A stretch of DNA of 32,879 nt. Origin: Saccoglossus kowalevskii. Lineage: Eukaryota; Hemichordata; Enteropneusta; Harrimaniidae. Position 1 is the first letter of the stretch. Each line of letters begins with the position of its first letter. Positions 9,347 through 18,197 of the stretch are shown piece after piece. The DNA lies in assembly GCF_000003605.2 (NCBI RefSeq), contig NW_003140816.1, positions 67,933 through 100,811 on the forward strand. Reading direction: 5' to 3'. The translations under genes and the position numbers were made by a program. Below the pieces are notes generated by a model. That model had not been told where the DNA came from. It saw only the letters and a program-made list of their open reading frames with translations, and made no database searches.

Positions 9347-11433
9347 GTAAGAAAAAAATATAATTAAATATTGTATTTTAAAGGTCGATTGCTCATTATC
9401 AAAAATAGTATATTACATGAACATCTTATCACAGAAGATAGGGGACATCCAAATAGGTGGTTTACATTTGGAATTCAAATGATAAAATTTGTGTTGCAAG
9501 GCTGTTGAAAATGAACTGCATTTCATTATCATTTTGTTTTGTTTTTTTCAGTGGGCTCTGAAAAAGGAAGAGGAAACGAGGTTATAGTCAGAACAATAGA
9601 CACCTACGAAGATGTCGTGGTATGCCGAATGTGTTATATATATCATTATTACGCAATAATAATTACGTAATAAAATGACCTTCGTTGGTCGGGTCAAAAG
9701 TAGTCATTAATTGGCATACATGTATTTGTATAAAGCATGCTCGTTTATTTATATGTCTTGTATTACAGTGTGTAACCGAGAAGATCAAGGTTGAGGTGCC
9801 ACGAAATGCTGTACCGGAAGTGGTCAGCCTAACATTCCAAGCAAAGCAAATGGATGCTCGGAAATTATGCATTGGTCCTCGTGAACCTGACATTATAGAA
9901 TGTTTAGAACTTGGTCCAGATGGATATAAATTCTTGAAACCACTCACATTATGCTACAAATTGCCGAAGGTTGTGTTAGAGAGGAGTAATGTGATCATAC
10001 TAGCACTAACTAGTGAAAATTGTACTGGTCCATGGACTAAACTTAAAACCTGGAAGGTAAGAGTGTTTTAGTTTGTTGCTGTATGGGAATTGCTCTTGGA
10101 TTATTTACACACTAACAGATAATAATAAAAAAAGTGTTCGAACTGGGTGTCCTAAATTTTAATAACGTAACAAAATATTAATGATTGTAAACGTGGTTAT
10201 GTTGTTTTATTGGCAGGAAGGCAGTAATATCAAAGTGGAAGTCGAACACTTTTCCTATTTAGCTATAGTGTTCCAAAAGAAAGATGAGACCATTAAGATG
10301 GTGGGTTTCAATGTAACTTACACAAACACACACTATAACTCAAAATTATTAAATAAATGTGCACAATTTTCAAGACTCTGCATTCCTGTTTTCTTTTCTA
10401 TGATTAGTCGTCAATTTGTGTGTCTGCGGACTTAATTTTCCAGATCTGTTAGAAAATGGATTTTAAAGACTCTGTGCATATAATACATATAATTGGGCTC
10501 GTCACCCTGTGCATGTGGTAAAATCTTTTCAGTTGTCCTGTCCAGCAATGGGGTTAGGGGTCGTCAACTAATGAGCAGTTACCCCCCCCCCCTTCATTTT
10601 CTTTTGGTATAGATAAATGAATGTAAATTGTTGAATAATACGACAAACATCAATATTTATATTTCAAACATTCAAAAATGTTACTACAACTTCGACATGT
10701 GAATCGACATATGGGGCTTATTTAATTTGCATTGCATACTTTATATAATTGTTTCAGAAATATGCAGAGAAAAAGCTGGCAAAAGAAAGAGATCAAAAGT
10801 GTAAGTTCAGTTACATACAATCCAATAGGAGTTAGTATGCGTGTAATAGCTCTTAATCAATCACTAAACGCCATGCCCACTTTCGTTGTATTCAAAAACT
10901 GCGTCATCTTTAGATTCACTATAGTTTTTGGATTCACTTAGCATGGCGTTCGGCATTCCCACCTATTCAGAATTAGAGTACTCTAAACTATAGTTGTTCA
11001 AATGGTCATATTTTTATATTTTTTTCTTTACTAGTGAACTTTGCCTGTCTGTTTCTGTCTTTTAGTGAAATCTGTTGTAAGCAAAATTTCGCCTGCACTT
11101 CGCTCGAGAGACTGGAAGTCCGTAGCTAGAGCTTTGCATTTTATCGAGGCAGACATTGATGCTATAGAAAAGGATTATGCTAACGATTTTCAAAAGCAGA
11201 AAGACGAGATGTTTCATAGATGGAGATCTAGAGTAAAGCATAATGCATCAGCTGAAACATTAATAGATGTGCTTATAGAACTAGAGATGTATAAATTAGC
11301 TGAAGAAGCAGAGAAAGCACGTAAGGCAATTAGTTATTACGTAATGTTTGAATGTCAAGTCACTGTACAGTGTTTTTCCATGCAAAGCATGCCTGATACA
11401 TCGATAAAAGTGTATACGTATGTGCGAATTTGA
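9083..11433 (+). CDS. Death-ZU5-like-Death adaptor protein (multi-exon gene core)
   Basis: The exons are 9083-9346, 9552-9619, 9769-10056, 10217-10300, 10758-10800 and 11066-11320 (or reading on to TGA at 11431-11433). Every junction is GT-AG and phase-consistent: 1/1, 0/0, 0/0, 0/0, 1/1. With the leader exon the product is about 368 residues up to the last donor, or 405 if that donor is not used. The order is leader, Death domain, ZU5-like domain, charged linker, Death domain. Death domains make homotypic contacts in apoptotic and NF-kB signalling platforms; ZU5 domains are found with Death domains in UNC5, PIDD and ankyrins. This order does not match any of those, so no symbol is given. The 3' end is uncertain: donor GCAC|GTAAGG at 11321 looks usable, but the next exon was not identified. 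A role in cell-death or innate immune signalling is inferred. Confidence 0.75.
9552..10300 (+). CDS. exons encoding a ZU5-like domain
   Basis: Three exons (9552-9619, 9769-10056, 10217-10300) encode about 147 residues. Family landmarks are KIKVEVPRNAVPE (the beta strand and Pro-Gly/Asn-Ala-Val-Pro turn of ZU5), LELGPDGYKFLKPLTLCYKL (the typical 'GP-G--F-KP--L' core) and VEHFSYLAIVF (the 'HFS' strand near the ZU5 end). The N-terminal strand usually starting with a Gly-Gly motif is weak here (GRGNEVIVRTI, encoded by the small 68-base exon). I see no clear UPA domain after it. The donor at 10301 (ATG|GTGGGT) is weak but keeps phase 0. Confidence 0.7.
10758..10800 (+). CDS. 43-base linker micro-exon
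   Basis: Acceptor TTGTTTCAG and donor AAAGT|GTAAGT bound a 43-base exon that shifts the phase from 0 to 1. It encodes a highly charged, probably helical linker, KYAEKKLAKERDQK, between the ZU5-like domain and the second Death domain. It has no ORF of notable length of its own; the call rests on its splice sites and on phase agreement with both neighbours. Confidence 0.6.
10867..10950. repeat. imperfect hairpin inside intron of the Death-ZU5 gene
   Basis: AACGCCATGC at 10867-10876 is the exact reverse complement of GCATGGCGTT at 10941-10950. Further in, CAAAAACT (10893-10900) pairs with AGTTTTTG (10923-10930), giving an imperfect arm of about 34 bases. It may be a small foldback element or a structured intronic RNA. 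It lies 66 bases after the micro-exon donor. Confidence 0.5.
11066..11320 (+). CDS. exon encoding second Death domain
   Basis: A 255-base exon between acceptor TCTTTTAG and donor GCAC|GTAAGG, phase 1 at both ends like the first Death exon. Landmarks are SRDWKSVARALHFIEADIDA, IEKDYANDFQKQ, MFHRWRSRVK with the conserved Trp, then ASAETLIDVLIELEMYKLAE. It shares with the first domain the spaced pattern AD(L/I)--(L/I)E-DY--D----Q---MF--W--R----A----LI, so the two are paralogous. If the donor is ignored, 37 more residues follow before the stop at 11431; these look like intron read-through rather than domain. Confidence 0.78.
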
Positions 11434-11465
11434 AGATTTAAAAAACAAGTTCTGAATACGAGGTA

Positions 11466-11664
11466 CTATAAACTACTTTATTTTCGCTTAGAATTAATTT
11501 TCGCTGAAGGAGTGATTCAGTGAAAATAAAATCCAGCGAATATACCTTTTTTTCTATATTTTACATTCAACTCGTCAAAAATCAGTGAAAAAAAAATTCC
11601 ATACAAAACACCTAAAATCTCCTTTCAGCGAAAATGAATTGCAGCTCAAATTTAGTATTTTACA
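11466..11664 (-). mobile_element. TA-flanked MITE copy 1 (family also at 19526, 21443, 23974, 26095, 27471)
   Basis: It starts after TA at 11464-11465 with CTATAAACTACTTTATTTTCG and carries the family's internal blocks TTAATTTTCGCTGAAG, GTGAAAATAAAATCCAGCGA, CATTCAACTCGTCAAAAATC and TTCCATACAAAA. It ends near GTATTTTACA, where the right end is degraded. The internal sequence has the same orientation as the copies at 26095 and 27471 and opposite to those at 19526, 21443 and 23974. It lies just beyond the last recognised Death-domain exon, in a 3' UTR or intron. Confidence 0.7.
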
Positions 11665-12517
11665 TCATCTAGTTTTGTATCAAATTTTGTATATATCAAA
11701 AGGGTTGTTGACATTATGTTTAAATTTATATAAATAGGTTATATATACTTAGTGCTTTTTCCATGTTCATTACAGTTACCGTCATGAAAACGGATACAAA
11801 ACAGAAGAAATCTATTTTTAAAAGCAGTGCTGTTAACATCGGACTGTAACCACAATACCAAGAATTTCTTCATATCAACTCTTGTGAGCTGAATTTTAAA
11901 TAATATGTGTTCCATGCGCGTTAAATGAAATTCTTGACAAATCCAAGATTGAAGACATGTCAACCATGTTGTTATCATTATAAAGCCACTTTTAACAGCC
12001 TCGTGCTGCCACCAAAGAAATCCGCCAGGATGAAAACGCACCCCAATGGGAAAGTACCTGTTAGTGTATTTGTTGTAAATGCATACGTGAAATATCATGT
12101 TTCTCTTTTATTCATACATTTGTGTATCTTGTTAGTTTATATGTAGTTTTCTCACTAGATACATCATGTACATTTACTGATGTCAGAATCCGAATCTGCT
12201 TGATTTCTTGGAGACAATGTATTGTGTTTTATTTTCTATTCTCTTACATTCCATTCTGTTGAATTTGAATTCAGCAACACATCAATACAGGTGTCACCAT
12301 ATATAATATTCATTTAGAATCTATCCATATGTGACTTTCCGTGTATTCCAGAATAGAATACAGTCGTGCAGGTAAAATATACATTTATAGAGCTTTGTAT
12401 TTCAAACGTTAGTTCAAATATAAAAGAAATATATAAAGTATAAACCCATTGTGGCTGCCTTGAACAATTTATGAAGTGAGACAATTATTTGTTTTCAAAT
12501 AATAATGTTATAATCAG

Positions 12518-12523
12518 AATAAA
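12518..12523 (+). terminator. candidate poly(A) signal AATAAA
   Basis: A canonical AATAAA about 1.2 kb after the last Death-domain exon. The downstream sequence is not strongly GU-rich, so it is the weaker of the candidates for the Death-ZU5 gene. Confidence 0.3.
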
Positions 12524-12884
12524 CAAGAAATATCAGTTTTATATGTATGTGCAATATTAAATTATAGGATGAATTTATGACGTGAACTTGACTTTGCTTT
12601 ATGGAGTGTTTTATATTAACGTAATTTATTGTTTCAGTATTTTGATGTATTAACTTTACGATTAACTTTTCATTGTGTGTTTGTATTATATCCTCGTTTG
12701 TGGGAGTTTATGATAAGGAACCTGTGTCCAGGTCATTATTTACAATGCAGTGTCAATGCACTTTTTACAATAGATGTGTTTGTCTCATTAACATATGTAT
12801 ATGCTTCTACATTCTGATATTGTACTGGAATTCTGTATCGTTTTTTATGAAATACATTTACATGTACGCGTGTTAACTGAAAGT

Positions 12885-12911
12885 AATAAAATACTTTGTG
12901 TCACTAATAAA
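12885..12911 (+). terminator. paired poly(A) signals with GU/U-rich downstream element
   Basis: AATAAA occurs at 12885-12890 and again at 12906-12911, followed within 20-30 bases by TTCGTTGGTGAC and a run of nine T. This is a classical metazoan cleavage/polyadenylation arrangement and probably marks the 3' end of the Death-ZU5-Death gene. Confidence 0.45.
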
Positions 12912-13152
12912 TTTGCTTTCGTTGGTGACATTTTTTTTTCAGCAAAGAACATACACATCTAGTGCTACTATTACGCTATTTGTTTCTGTTACATAACATA
13001 ACAACATTGTCGTACATGTCTGTAAATGCCTTCGCAGTATAGCACAAACATCAAACACCAAATATTGTGGATATTAAGATCATAGCACACTATTGCCAAA
13101 TTGAATTACTTCATTCTACAAAGCCTGTGAAATAAAACGTTTCATATTCAAC

Positions 13153-13555
13153 GGGTCATTAGACACCTCTTTATAGTATAATTGTCTCTCAGCGACGCCC
13201 GTAAACTGGTATGTCCGTCACGTGTTGGTGGGGTAAATGGTTTGACGTCATATGGTGTTAACCTATTGACTCCAGACCTCGTTAATATATAGAAAGCTTG
13301 TTCGTTCACATCCAGATTATATTTTTGGACAACTAAATAAAAGAAACAATGCGTCACACGAGTTGCGTGCTGGCCGAGAGATTGGATTTTTAAAAAGAAT
13401 GTAAATGCGATAGGTTTTAAAATCATGTGACACGTAAGAAAATGTAATTCGCTTCATTATCAATACTAATTTATGGCATTAAGACATCGAGGTACTGTAC
13501 GAGTTACCCCTCTTGGTATTATCGTACCCACTGTCGCTTATGCCTTCACTCTTAT
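13153..13555. repeat. diverged dispersed repeat, copy 2 (partner at 4048-4430)
   Basis: Same orientation as copy 1. It shares GTAAACTG, GGTTTGACGTCAT and GTTAACCT at its left and TTTATGG, ATTAAG, ATCGAGGTACTGTAC at its right. The perfect CRE is at 13243-13250. The minus-strand open frame at 13148-13426 lies within it and has no counterpart in copy 1, so it is not called as a gene. Confidence 0.5.
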
Positions 13556-13625
13556 GTGTAGTCAAATATTTAACAGCTTTTATCGAAATCCCTAAAATAC
13601 TGTTAATAAGTGTGCATCTCGTCAG

Positions 13626-13800
13626 GCACGGCGCGAAACTATTTTGACCATACAACAGCGAAACAAAGATCTGAAATCAATTCGCATATTCAAACACAGT
13701 AACAATGCACACCACAATTGTTTGCATACAATGGTCCAGATCAGTGCCCCAAACCACATAGTTGCTATCCCGCCAAAAATACCAAAGTTTGAGCCACACA
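13626..13800 (+). CDS. possible orphan internal exon, unknown product
   Basis: An acceptor-like CATCTCGTCAG ends at 13625, and a consensus donor ACACA|GTAAGT starts at 13801. In the frame used here the 175 bases between them are open (58 codons plus one base) and read TIQQRNKDLKSIRIFKHS and, near the end, IPPKIPKFEPH. I recognise no family. No flanking exon in a compatible phase was identified, and the Death-ZU5 gene would enter it in another frame that stops early. It may be chance or a relic. Confidence 0.25.
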
Positions 13801-13829
13801 GTAAGTGGTTTTCAACAGGACTATTTTAA

Positions 13830-15660
13830 TGCTGCATAATACATCAGAGAACTGTCAATGGATTTTATTTGAATATCGAACAGGCCAATCAATGTCCATG
13901 AAATTCGTAAATAGCGTTCTCGGCGTCAATAAACGAAAGAGAAATAAAAAAACAGATCTCATCTATAGAGGGCCTTAATCACAATACAAAACCATATTTA
14001 TAAGAAAATGATTTGATATATATTCAAAATATGCCTAAGAATGTAGTGTAGCTAGATTGAAGACTATGGGTATAATAGTATCACTAAAACACCGAAACGA
14101 GGTCACATTCACTGATAAATGTTATGTAATAAATAAGAATGTTTTTGTTCGAGAAACAAGTTTACATTTATTTATCTTAAATCATTGTCCATTAGCGTGA
14201 CACAAAAGCTACAACTCCCTTTTTACAAATATATCAAAGTAGGACTACTATTCATAATGCATCCCAAAATAGTAAACAGCCTAAATTTGAATATGCACCG
14301 ACCAAACGATGTCATTCACTAGCGCCCTCTTGCCGAAAATACAGATAAACGAGCGAAGTCCAAGCATGAACACTAGGGAAAGTAAAATTCATAGATCAGT
14401 CGAAGTTCAATTAAGCTGGATGGAGTTCTGGAATACAGTTATTTATGAAATCATTTTCGCAATTTCTCACAACAGTGGATTTGATGTTATGCTTACCCAT
14501 AATCATTTGCTGAAGAATCAAGATGGTTGACTACATGAACTGATTAAATGTTGAATATCTAGAAAAAGAAAAGTGATAAAAAAAACTGTAAATTGCATTT
14601 TCATACATTTGTTGAGCTTTTATGTTGTTGCCCTTGACTTTTCCTTTACGAAATGGCAAAAAAGTCGAATTAGTGGAGAATAACACAGTTACTGTACCAA
14701 ATATACGGTAAAACAGGTTTTAAATTCAATCCTTCGTATTTTGTAAATACCTCGCTGGGAGAACGTTATAAGCATTTTTTTAATTACGTTGTGGAAATGC
14801 GAATGTCTTTTACAACAAATGGGAATATTAAATATGAGTATTAGATATTACGACTACATCTTCTGGAACGCTGCACATAATAAAAAATGTATATATTTAT
14901 GCTATTTAATGCGTTCAATTATGATAAAATGTTTATGTTCCATGCGTCTTCCGGAGATGACCTGTCCTAGCGCCCTCTGATGACAAAAAAAACCATATTT
15001 GTCTCGTAATTTTAGTTCCCATCGGCTGCTATGATGTTTTGGTAGCCTGTCATGTTATCGGGTTATTGACGAAACCATAATTATTGGATACACACCATTA
15101 AGTACCACACCAAGTCGTGTTCGATATGGGTATTTTGCAACCATAGAAAAAATACATTGCACTTCGACCACAGTCAGTTCGGATCATTGCTCATAGATTC
15201 AAACGTTTCGGGCCAGGAAGCACTAATTTCCAGAATTTTTTGCTCAACTCAAAAAATACTTTTTTTTAAGTTTTTCGAAATTTAGCTAATGTCTATGGAT
15301 TTGTTTCTGAATTTTAAATACAAGTACTGGGTTTCGTCGACAGAGGGCGCAGCGGTTAATTCACTGTCCTCAAATTGACACCATCTCGATTTTCAATATT
15401 TTCGTAAACTTTGTGCAACAGTTTGTCCCGACAATTCAGTTCCTCCGTCAATCGCGGTCTAAAAAACTTATTCTTTCCCACTACACGTGCACGTTTACAT
15501 GCATTCGTGTTAAAAACTACGAACACACGTCACAAATTCCTAATGACGCCCATTTCGGGGAAAGTCTGCAACTGAAAAGAAAATATAATAGACCCTCTAT
15601 CGACGTATTCCTGAGAGTATATCAGGTAACAAATGACGTGTTTTACAAATCTCATGACAT
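13830..15660. other. intergenic stretch with three CTCF-like motifs
   Basis: No supported gene. AGCGCCCTCT at 14321-14330 and 14969-14978 and AGAGGGCGC at 15342-15350 match the animal CTCF core; the first two point left and the third right. The ORFs at 14309-14530, 14789-14980 and 15413-15715 are unrecognisable and lack splice or homology support. Confidence 0.35.
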
Positions 15661-15670
15661 ATTTTTTTTC

Positions 15671-15685
15671 AGTTTCAGTTTCAGT
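15671..15685. promoter_or_regulatory. ISRE-like triplet AGTTTCAGTTTCAGT
   Basis: A TTTCAG repeat that matches the IRF/ISRE core (GAAANNGAAA on the minus strand). It could equally be a simple 6-base tandem repeat. Confidence 0.2.
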
Positions 15686-15913
15686 GATCATGAAAATGTT
15701 ACTTATAAATCATGACGTTCTTCTTTATGTTTTGTTTATTTGTGTTGTTTAATTTAATTACTTAATTGTTAGCTAGTTAAAGACTAATTCAAACAACTAC
15801 TAGTAACAGTCGGTATAAACTCAAAAATATTGTATTGTTGTGGACGCGAACTACTTTGTGCACAGTGTGACAACACGGAACTTGAAATTGTTGGGCTATT
15901 TGTCATTGGTTTA

Positions 15914-16093
15914 TGTGGTAAAAGATAGAATCATATCTAAACATTTTGGTCAGTTGCATATGTGGTAAAAAAACATCACATGTGGGAAACGTGTCAACAT
16001 AAATTCATACGCACAGTGTAACAAAAATGTGCATTTTTTTCTCCAACAAAACAATTCAAACTTGGTAAAGAAAAAAAGTCAATGACTTGTGGT
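15914..16093 (+). promoter_or_regulatory. cluster of Runx-type TGTGGT motifs
   Basis: TGTGGTAAA occurs at 15914, 15961 and 16088, all in the same orientation within 190 bases; a further TGTGGT is at 16675. TGTGGT is the Runt-domain core. The cluster lies about 2 kb upstream of the LATS start. An enhancer role is inference. Confidence 0.2.
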
Positions 16094-16352
16094 AAACTGT
16101 ACGTCTAAAATTGTGAAAACGTTATCTGAAATAAAACTAGTGTGTTGCTAAAAATTCGTCCTCGGATACGAAAAGTTTGCTGGTTTCGTTTTTGTTGGTT
16201 TTAAAGATTGCATAGTAACGTTCTGTTGTTAAGGTTCGTGATTTTTCAGTCATCTATACCCAATATAATTGGTATACAACATAATTGACGAAAACTGGTT
16301 TAAAACTACTCGGATTATTAATATACATGTATTAGATTGTATTATTAAGTTT

Positions 16353-16468
16353 AAAGGGGTCGTCGCGCCGCGTCCTGTTCGAGATAGGACTCATAGCGAC
16401 GTAGACAACGCGTGTAAATGTCATTACGTGAAATTCGAACACGCGCTTCGTGACGACCACCGCCCTTT
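16353..16468. ncRNA. CpG-rich island with nested inverted repeats, candidate structured RNA
   Basis: In AT-rich surroundings, this 116-base block contains many CpGs and four nested or adjacent complementary arm pairs. AAAGGG (16353) pairs with CCCTTT (16463), GGTCGTCGCG (16358) with CGTGACGACC (16449, one mismatch), GTCCT (16372) with AGGAC (16386), and CGCGTGT (16409) with ACACGCG (16439). Together they would fold into a closed stem carrying two hairpins. It has no tRNA-length cloverleaf and I saw no hammerhead core. The 86-codon ORF that spans it (16269-16529) is an alternative, since it ends near a possible donor (ACG|GTAAAT), but the product is unrecognised. A tRNA-like GTTCGAA on the minus strand also leaves a SINE fragment possible. 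Confidence 0.35.
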
Positions 16469-17220
16469 AATGTGCGAAAGCCAGGGAGGTGATGCTAGAA
16501 GTCATGGTCATGTGGAAACGGTAAATTAAATAACATAATTTTACATTTTTGACACTTTTGTTTTTATCAATTTCAGTAACAGTTTTTGTATCTTGAAAAC
16601 AAAGTGTTGGGGCAGCAGAGTCGCTTCCAGCTCCACACGTGTAGTTGTTTACACTAAAACTAAGCGACGGGAATTGTGGTCAATGAAATCGCTTGACTTG
16701 ATTGGTATGTCAACAATGTAACACGGCAGCCTGTCTATGACTGTCAATCAACGGTGTCATTTTCAAAACCAAATTTCGCTCTATACATTCATTGACTTTA
16801 CTGCGATCACTTTTGTAGTGAGAATTTGAACCGTTTGTCATTCGCGTCACGACTTCACGGATCATGTGATTAATTATAATACCGATTTTGTTACTTTGAT
16901 ATGCGAAAGATGCGTGGGAGTAGTTTTAAAAGATGAAAAAAAAAATAGTTAGGCAGTCACGAAAAAGGAAACGAAAATGTTAAAAATATCATTTAAACAG
17001 GAAGTGGCCCACTCAAAAAGCGTTGCAATTAAATCAGGAAGCGTTCCAAAATTAAAGTTGTTACTTTAGAAATACTTCGCTTTGAGAATTTTCCGGTTCC
17101 GGCTTAACGCTGTATTAATTTGAGACCGTGTGTTTATTTTCAGCGTAACAGGTAATCATAATTTACTGAAGTTCCCACCCAAGGTAAACTTTGTGATCAG
17201 AATGTCAATTCTCCTTAGTG

Positions 17221-17230
17221 GGGAATTTCC
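17221..17230. promoter_or_regulatory. kappaB-type site GGGAATTTCC
   Basis: It fits the Rel/NF-kB consensus GGGRNWYYCC exactly and is extended to GGGGAATTTCCC. It lies 968 bases before the LATS start codon. Motif evidence only. Confidence 0.3.
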
Positions 17231-17439
17231 CGACCAGCATTCCGGTATGTTTTCGCATCCCCAATAAAGATGGCCGTCTGGCCGAATGCACGCGATTATG
17301 CTCCGTAAACTTGATGGTTATACACACATGATGTAACACTGTCCGCACACGATTCAATTCGCCGAACGAAGAGATATTGGAATACATGGATTTATAATTT
17401 CTGTGCCTATTTACTTGAAAATATTGCGATTGGAGCTGT

Positions 17440-18197
17440 ACTTTCCCGTCCGTTTTTTGTTCACTTCCGTACGCGTACTGCTTTAATAGTGCGGAACAGA
17501 TCGGCTGTCAGAATCGGAGTTTGTAGCGGGTGCCTGTGGCTGTTGTCTGGGAACAGAGTGTTATCTGTGAATGGCGTAAACGCTATGAGTCTATAGTTAA
17601 CCAATTCGACTTTGCGTTTATTGTGTTTGAGTTATTTATTTCACGTACGTGGGACAACTAGCAACCGATCTGCCGACACATACACCGTACGCGCAACTGA
17701 CAAAATGGCTGCCAGTGGGCAGACTCTCGTACACTATCATGTTTACTTCAGAACTGGTACATCTTGAACCGTAGAAAGTAGTCTCCCGTACACTAATAAC
17801 ACCCGCCTGGGTGTATGGGTGGGTATTTTAGGCTAGGTTTATACAATTTTCCTCGAAGTTGGTATTTGAATAGTATTTGTTGCCTGCGATCACCGCCATA
17901 TTGAATTCCTTAAAGGTCAGGGCGATTACTGGGCCAGTTGCTACTTCCTGCACTGTTTACCGATTTCTACGGAATGTATACAAGTTGTGAAATTTTCGCG
18001 TAAATGTGATTATTGCAAGACCAAAAAGTTAGCCTCGTTGTCAATTCAACAAAGAAAATTTATATTTGTTACCGAAAAAATCGCCAAGTTTTAAATAATA
18101 TGAAATGGCTTCTGTAAAAACGAGGGCAAGACCGTACATGAGAGCGTAAGTTGAGTAGAGAGAAGTTAGGGGCATTTATTTTTTTTGTTTTCGTAAT
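17440..18197 (+). promoter_or_regulatory. putative LATS promoter and 5' UTR with upstream ORFs
   Basis: CpG content rises here. YY1-like CAAAATGGCTGCC (17701) and GCCGCCATATT (17893) flank a likely initiation zone. GGAATGT at 17971 is a TEAD-type core (ACATTCC in reverse). Two upstream ORFs precede the LATS start: 18100-18117 (5 codons) and 18105-18149 (14 codons, MASVKTRARPYMRA). Both end before 18198, so they could dampen LATS translation. A donor-like GC|GTAAGT at 18146 offers a spliced alternative, but no acceptor before 18198 was identified. Confidence 0.4.

Noticed and set aside
9160..9947. Minus-strand ORFs at 9160-9342 and 9663-9947
   Set aside because: Antisense shadows of the Death and ZU5-like exons.
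16353..16468. tRNA gene on the minus strand suggested by GTTCGAA
   Set aside because: No A box at the right distance and no seven-base acceptor stem with a normal cloverleaf.
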